A stretch of 64,000 bases of DNA, from the NCBI RefSeq assembly GCF_020639365.1, contig NZ_JAINUL010000001.1, forward strand, positions 2,119,851 to 2,183,850. Direction: 5' to 3'. The notes under the pieces are model-generated. The model saw only the letters and a list, made by a program, of their open reading frames with translations, ran no database searches and was not told where the DNA came from. This stretch comes from Streptomyces flavotricini. GTDB taxonomy: Bacteria; Actinomycetota; Actinomycetes; Streptomycetales; Streptomycetaceae. Below, piece by piece: positions 60,288-64,000 of the stretch; within the stretch, counting starts at the first letter, position 1; the number at the start of each line of letters is the position of its first letter. The position numbers and the translations under genes were made by a program.

Positions 60288-60949
60288 CAGATGTTCCCGG
60301 CGCCGGGGGTGTAGGCCGGGGAGATCACCACTTGTTCGGTGACCAGCGTCCCGCACTTCACCAGCCCGCTGAAGGTCGACAGCGGGGCGTTCACCGCCAC
60401 CATGGGCGCCTTGACGTCGACGGACACGTTCGCCTGCACCTCCACCGCGGTCGGCGTCAGCCGCACCACACAGCCGCCGCTGTGCCGGATCGTCACCTGC
60501 TGGGTGGCGTCGTCGAGGGTCACCTCGTGTCCGGAGGCCATCGTGATCCGCACCTTGGCCGCGCCGGGGGTGTCGTCGAACTCCAGCCTGCTGTCCGCCC
60601 TCGACCGCAGCGCGCGCAGGTTGTTGGCCTCCTGCGGCTCGTGCGGCAGGGCGGCACGACCGTTCCAGGCCGCGCCGAGGACGTACGGGCGGCGCGGGTT
60701 GCCCGCCTCGAAGGCGACGACGACCTGGCTTCCCACCTCGGGCAGCACCAGCAGGCCCTGCCCGTCGTCGGCGTACGGGGAGCAGAGCGTGGCCCAGGCA
60801 CGTACGTCGCGGTCCCCGTCCGCGCCCAGCCAGGGGAAGCGGACCTCCACCCGGCCGAGCCGCTTCTCGTCCACGATGTCGGTGACGAACGCCGGGTAGA
60901 CGCCGAAGTATCCGGGGGCGGAGCCGTCCGCGGGAGCGGGCAGGGGCAT
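60284..60949 (-). CDS. Spike/baseplate protein V-like (gpV, Afp8 C-terminal part)
   Basis: The 221-aa protein has the gpV/VgrG OB-fold beginning (GYFGVYPAFVTDIVDEKRLGRVEVRFPWLG; LCSPYADDGQGLLVLPEVGSQVVVAFEAGNPRRPYVLGAAWNGRAALP). Beta-helix repeats follow (EFDDTPGAAKVRITMASGHEVTLDDATQQVTIRHSGGCVVRLTPTAVEVQANVSVDVKA). It would form the central spike needle. The start shares one base with the hub gene stop, so both parts of a VgrG-like protein are made in sequence. Confidence 0.9.
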   Translation of the reverse strand: MPLPAPADGSAPGYFGVYPAFVTDIVDEKRLGRVEVRFPWLGADGDRDVRAWATLCSPYADDGQGLLVLPEVGSQVVVAFEAGNPRRPYVLGAAWNGRAALPHEPQEANNLRALRSRADSRLEFDDTPGAAKVRITMASGHEVTLDDATQQVTIRHSGGCVVRLTPTAVEVQANVSVDVKAPMVAVNAPLSTFSGLVKCGTLVTEQVVISPAYTPGAGNIW

Positions 60950-62034
60950 CACGCCACCTCGTTCAGGCTGGAGCGTTCGGCGTCGAAGCGGGTGCGGAAG
61001 CCGTGGTCCGCGTCGAAGGTGTGCCGGATCCGGGTGACGGTGTACCCCTCCCCCTCGAAGGGGGCGCCGACCGAGCGCAGGGTGAGCGCGCCGCCGACGA
61101 CGAGGTCGGGGCTGCCGTTGGTGGTGCCCGCGACCGTCACGAACCGGCGGCCGCGGCGCAGCATCTCGGCGCGCGCCCAGGCTCCGGCCTCCTCGGCGCT
61201 CAGGGCCGCCTCCCGGACGCGCAGGCCGGTGGCGGGTCCCAGGGCCCGGGCCAGGACCCTGGCCCCGGTGCGGCCGCCGGCCGTCTCCGCCTCGACGACC
61301 TCGGGGCCGGCCCGTTCGTCGACGATCTCGCGCCGGTCGGCGTCGTACCCGGTGACGGCGACCTCGCTGCGCTGGTGGGCGAGGTCGGCGCAGAGCCGGA
61401 CCGACATGAGCTCGCCGCCGTAGACGAGGGTCTGCGGGGTCGTACCGCGGCTGCCGCGGGGGCGCAGGTGCAGGGTGCGGCCGGTCGCCCACAGTTCGGC
61501 CTGGACCAGCCGGGCCCGCTCCCGCAGGAAGGCGAGGTCGCTCTGGTTGAGCTGCTGCAGGACGTCGTAGCGGGGCCCGGGCAGGTCCGCGTCGGCGGCG
61601 AGCCCGTGCTCGCGCGCCACCTCCTCGGCGACCGCCGCGTCGGTGGTGTCGCGGTACGTACGCGTCCGGCGGGTCATGCGCAGCCGCATCAGCGCGTCCT
61701 CCGCGTGGACGAGGACCAGCGGCGGTTCGCCGTCGCCCAGGACGAGTTCGAGGCCGGAGACGACGCCTTCGAAGACGTACCGCTGGCGCGACGGCGGGCC
61801 GAGGGCCACCTTCAGCGCGCTGCCCAGGCCCACCGTGGACCCGTCGAGGTGCCGCAGCCGGTCCTGGGGGCCCTTGGCCCCGGCGCCGACGGCGAGGAAG
61901 TGCCCGCGCAGGGTGCGCAGTCCCTCGACGCCCTCGGCGACCTCCAGGCGTACGCAGTCCCGCGCGAGGTCCTTGACCAGGGAGCCGCCGACTTCGAAGA
62001 CGGGCGACACGGTCGCGATGGCCGCCTCAGTCAT
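60949..62034 (-). CDS. Hub protein, phage late control D / VgrG N-terminal-like
   Basis: The 361-aa protein corresponds to the gpD/gp27-like hub: LVKDLARDCVRLEVAEGVEGLRTLRGHFLAVG, VVSGLELVLGDGEPPLVLVHAEDALMRLRMTRRTRTYRDTTDAAVAEEVAREHGL and the C-terminal GALTLRSVGAPFEGEGYTVTRIRHTFDADHGFRTRFDAER. It joins the tube to the spike. Hub and spike are separate genes here, unlike a fused T6SS VgrG. It overlaps the small gene by 8 bp. Confidence 0.9.
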   Translation of the reverse strand: MTEAAIATVSPVFEVGGSLVKDLARDCVRLEVAEGVEGLRTLRGHFLAVGAGAKGPQDRLRHLDGSTVGLGSALKVALGPPSRQRYVFEGVVSGLELVLGDGEPPLVLVHAEDALMRLRMTRRTRTYRDTTDAAVAEEVAREHGLAADADLPGPRYDVLQQLNQSDLAFLRERARLVQAELWATGRTLHLRPRGSRGTTPQTLVYGGELMSVRLCADLAHQRSEVAVTGYDADRREIVDERAGPEVVEAETAGGRTGARVLARALGPATGLRVREAALSAEEAGAWARAEMLRRGRRFVTVAGTTNGSPDLVVGGALTLRSVGAPFEGEGYTVTRIRHTFDADHGFRTRFDAERSSLNEVA

Positions 62035-62209
62035 CGAAGCCCTCCGCCGCGACGCGGGCGGCGAGCCAGGCGGCCCGTTCGCAGGCTTCGCGGTGGTGTT
62101 CGGCGGCCGCCCATGCGCCGCCGGCCCGGTCCGGTCCGGCGGCGGGCGGGGCGGAGCCGCCCGCGGCCGGCACGACGTCGGTGTGCAGCTGTCCGATGTA
62201 CACGCTCAT
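62027..62209 (-). CDS. Small CIS operon protein, 60 aa
   Basis: This short gene starts MSVYIGQLHTDVVPA at ATG 62209, which overlaps the preceding stop by ATGA and has GAGGAGG a few bases upstream, so it is clearly translated. The first half is strand-like and Pro/Gly-rich; the second half is one helix (AWAAAEHHREACERAAWLAARVAAEGF). No family is recognised. The position between the LysM gene and the hub gene suggests a baseplate plug or assembly factor. Confidence 0.75.
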   Translation of the reverse strand: MSVYIGQLHTDVVPAAGGSAPPAAGPDRAGGAWAAAEHHREACERAAWLAARVAAEGFDD

Positions 62210-63540
62210 GGCGGGCCTCCTCGCGGTGTCCACCTCAGGGTGGTCGGGCCCGCGTCACGGTCGCGTTGCTCGCAGTCGGCGGCTGCCCGGCCCGGGGCGG
62301 CGGGCGGCAGCCGCTCCCACGGGGCGGCTCCCGGGTCGGGCGGCGGGATCTCCTCGCGCCGGGCCCGGTCGGCGAGGCTGCGGGCGCCGCCGGCCCGGAC
62401 CTCGGCGAGCGTCGAGGGGTCGGCGCGGGCCCGCAGCGGTACGCCCCGTCCGTAGCCGAGGGAGCGGCGGTCGGGCCCGGGCGGCGGGGCGTACCCGGAC
62501 GGCCCTTCCGGCCGGGCGGGTCCGCGTACGGGCGGGCCCGCCGCCGCGGCCGGTACCTCGAAGCCCTGCCGGGCCCGCGCGGTGGCCGTGTCCACGGCGG
62601 CGCCGGCCACGATGTCCGCCGACGCGGCGATGCCGCCCGCCGCGCCGAGGACGAAGCCGGCGAGTGCCGGATCCGCCCCGGGGGCCCGGCCGGTGCCCAG
62701 CGCGGCGGCCAGGCCCTCGACCGAGGTCGGTGCGGCGTCCCCGGCGAAGCCCGCCGAGAGACTGGTCCCCGCCGCGGCCACGAACCCCGCAGAGACCTCC
62801 GCGCCCAGCTGGACGGCGGCCCCCGCCGCCAGGGTCAGCGGACTGTCGAGCCCGCTCATCGCGCCGCGCCAGGCAGCCGGGTCCAGCCCGAGCCGCGACA
62901 GCAGCTGCTGGGCGGACTCCCCCTCCCGGGCCTGCACCACCTGCCGGGGCCGGCTGGTGCCGGCCGTACCGGGCGCGGCTCCGGTGCGCCGGTCGCCGGC
63001 CTCGGTGGCGGTGCGGGCGTCGCGGGTGCCGGGGCCCTCGTCGTGTGCCTGGTACGCGAAGTTCTGCTCGACGATGGTCACCCCCACCTTGGCGCGCAGC
63101 GGGGTCCCGTCGGGGGCGAAGTGGTCGAGCTCCTCGGTGACCTGCGTGACGATGCCGTTGTAGCGCAGGGTGCCCCAGACGAAGCGGACGGCGGGCGGCG
63201 GGTCGGTGCTCTTCGCGGGCGGTTCGACGAACTGCCGTACCAGGGCGGTCCAGCGGCGCACGTCCACGTACTGTCCGCCGCCGCGCTGCTCCGCGGTGTC
63301 GAATTCCAGGTCGAAGGCGAGGGTCGAGCCCTCCTGGGCGGGATGCTGGACCTTCTGGTTCTTCGTGGTGGCCCCGCCCCGGTCCACGTTGTTGTTGCGG
63401 CTGATCCGCAGCGTGGCCGGGTTGAACTGCACGGCCAGCGGCCGGCTGCCGTCGGCCTCCTTGACCAGCGGCGGCCGGTCCTTCCCCGGCTGGGCGGTCA
63501 CCGTGAGCCGCTGCAGGGTGGCGTGGACCAGGGCGGTCAC
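62206..63540 (-). CDS. CIS tube/baseplate protein with LysM-like domain (Afp7-like)
   Basis: The 444-aa protein has an N-terminal tube-like domain with LAVQFNPATLRISRNNNVDRGG, SFEC-type hub contact region TLAFDLEFDTAEQRGGGQYVDVRRWTALVRQFVEPP, and AVRFVWGTLRYNGIVTQVTEELDHFAPDGTPLRAKVGVTIVEQ. A LysM-like motif follows (VVQAREGESAQQLLSRLGLDPAAWRGAM), then a long Ala/Gly/Pro-rich tail of ~200 residues. This is the typical eCIS protein that joins tube to hub. GTG 63540 overlaps the stop of the tube gene by GTGA. Confidence 0.9.
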   Translation of the reverse strand: MTALVHATLQRLTVTAQPGKDRPPLVKEADGSRPLAVQFNPATLRISRNNNVDRGGATTKNQKVQHPAQEGSTLAFDLEFDTAEQRGGGQYVDVRRWTALVRQFVEPPAKSTDPPPAVRFVWGTLRYNGIVTQVTEELDHFAPDGTPLRAKVGVTIVEQNFAYQAHDEGPGTRDARTATEAGDRRTGAAPGTAGTSRPRQVVQAREGESAQQLLSRLGLDPAAWRGAMSGLDSPLTLAAGAAVQLGAEVSAGFVAAAGTSLSAGFAGDAAPTSVEGLAAALGTGRAPGADPALAGFVLGAAGGIAASADIVAGAAVDTATARARQGFEVPAAAAGPPVRGPARPEGPSGYAPPPGPDRRSLGYGRGVPLRARADPSTLAEVRAGGARSLADRARREEIPPPDPGAAPWERLPPAAPGRAAADCEQRDRDAGPTTLRWTPRGGPP

Positions 63541-64000
63541 GGGGTCCGCTCCAGGCGCAGGCCCTCGTGGGCGATGTGCAGTTCCTCCACGGCTATCTCC
63601 CCCGTCCTGGCGTTGAGCGTCGGTCCGGTGATCTTCAGTGGCAGTCCGCGGACGAACGTCCAGTGGGCGACCACCCGTCGGCCGGCCGGGTCCAGCACCT
63701 CCACGTCCCCGTCGTAGCGGGGTACGGGGGCGCCGCCGGCGACCATGCCGTGCAGCCAGTCCCACAGGCTCGTGTCGGCGCTCCCGCCGTCGGCGGCGAT
63801 GAGCATGCCGCGTTTGAGGACGAGCGGCTGGAGCCTGACCCGCCCGATCCGGCGTACGACCTCGTCGTTGGCTCCGCCCTGCAGGTACTCGCGCACGTCG
63901 GCCTCCAGGGCCAGCCCCGCGCACTCCTGGAAGCCTCCGTCGCCGAGCCGGCCGGGGGCCGCGTCCGCGGCGCCCGGGGCGACCGCGGCCGGTCCGGGCG
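63537..64000 (-). CDS. CIS tail tube protein (T4 gp19-like), 5' end beyond the window
   Basis: The frame is open to the right edge; the visible ~153 residues include FQECAGLALEADVREYLQGG, RIGRVRLQPLVLKRGMLIAADGG, VEVLDPAGRRVVAHWTFVRGLPLKITGP and GEIAVEELHIAHEGLRL. These are hallmark strands of the gp19-like inner-tube proteins of contractile tails (Afp1/Afp5). In other CIS clusters the sheath genes lie upstream of such a gene. The stop overlaps the LysM gene start by GTGA. Confidence 0.9.
   Translation of the reverse strand, partial: PGPAAVAPGAADAAPGRLGDGGFQECAGLALEADVREYLQGGANDEVVRRIGRVRLQPLVLKRGMLIAADGGSADTSLWDWLHGMVAGGAPVPRYDGDVEVLDPAGRRVVAHWTFVRGLPLKITGPTLNARTGEIAVEELHIAHEGLRLERTP

Noticed and set aside
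44331..64000. Prophage or type VI secretion locus
   Set aside because: There are no capsid, terminase, portal, lysis or T6SS membrane genes (TssJLM, ClpV); gene content and order fit an extracellular-type contractile injection system.
1..64000. tRNA, rRNA or insertion sequence genes
   Set aside because: No cloverleaf-like segments, rRNA sequence or transposase-like proteins were seen in either strand.

Overview
The window is high-GC chromosomal DNA of a Streptomyces or a very close relative such as Kitasatospora. The signs are the extreme GC at third codon positions, frequent GTG starts, leaderless genes, a crotonyl-CoA carboxylase/reductase gene followed by ethylmalonyl-CoA pathway genes and psd-pssA, SpoIIE-type phosphatases, a SARP regulator, and an actinobacterial contractile injection system (CIS). 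All calls come from reading the sequence; no database search was run.

Layout. (1) 1-11.7 kb holds mixed metabolic genes: the 3' part of an S9 peptidase, a secreted serine hydrolase, two small genes with back-to-back promoters, a DUF5107/TPR protein, an Rv2578c-type radical SAM gene behind a perfect LexA-type box, a frameshifted secreted alpha/beta hydrolase, an acyltransferase-3 membrane protein and a HEAT-repeat protein. (2) 11.7-21.5 kb is an ethylmalonyl-CoA pathway island: a two-module 3-hydroxyacyl-CoA dehydrogenase, a TetR regulator, ccr, ethylmalonyl-CoA mutase, malyl/methylmalyl-CoA lyase, a MaoC-type hydratase and a methylsuccinyl-CoA-dehydrogenase-like enzyme. Together they would convert acetoacetyl-/crotonyl-CoA through ethylmalonyl-, methylsuccinyl- and mesaconyl-CoA to glyoxylate and propionyl-CoA. 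(3) 21.6-23.2 kb is psd-pssA, which makes phosphatidylethanolamine. (4) 23.24-23.56 kb is a non-coding pair of mirrored inverted-repeat modules, the most unusual DNA structure in the window. (5) 23.6-25.7 kb encodes alkylation repair (Ada/AlkA fusion, then Ogt).

(6) 25.7-40.1 kb is mixed: a NUDIX protein, a GT2 glycosyltransferase with a large GT-C-like membrane protein, a BCCT transporter, glycerate kinase, a divergent isochorismatase / GlxA-type regulator pair, and two convergent SpoIIE-family phosphatases. (7) 40.2-44.3 kb holds a large membrane-anchored patatin-like hydrolase and a SARP regulator whose promoter carries a SARP-type heptamer repeat. (8) 44.3 kb to the right edge, all on the minus strand, is a tightly coupled contractile injection system operon. 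It runs tube protein (cut by the window edge), LysM tube/baseplate protein, a 60-aa protein, gpD/VgrG-like hub, gpV-like spike, a one-membrane-segment protein, a 907-aa putative nuclease effector, gp25, gpJ, a propeller-gpI fusion, a tape-measure-like protein with a Cys-rich repeat, an AAA+ ATPase and two related accessory proteins. Neighbouring genes overlap at ATGA/GTGA/TGATG junctions, so they are probably translated together. The sheath genes are presumably beyond the right edge.

Most worth following up: the mirrored repeat element at 23.24-23.56 kb, the putative CIS cargo nuclease and the adjacent membrane protein, the Cys-rich tandem expansion in the tape-measure-like gene, and several candidate operators (LexA box, SARP repeat, and a 23-bp motif shared by two ethylmalonyl-CoA pathway upstream regions).
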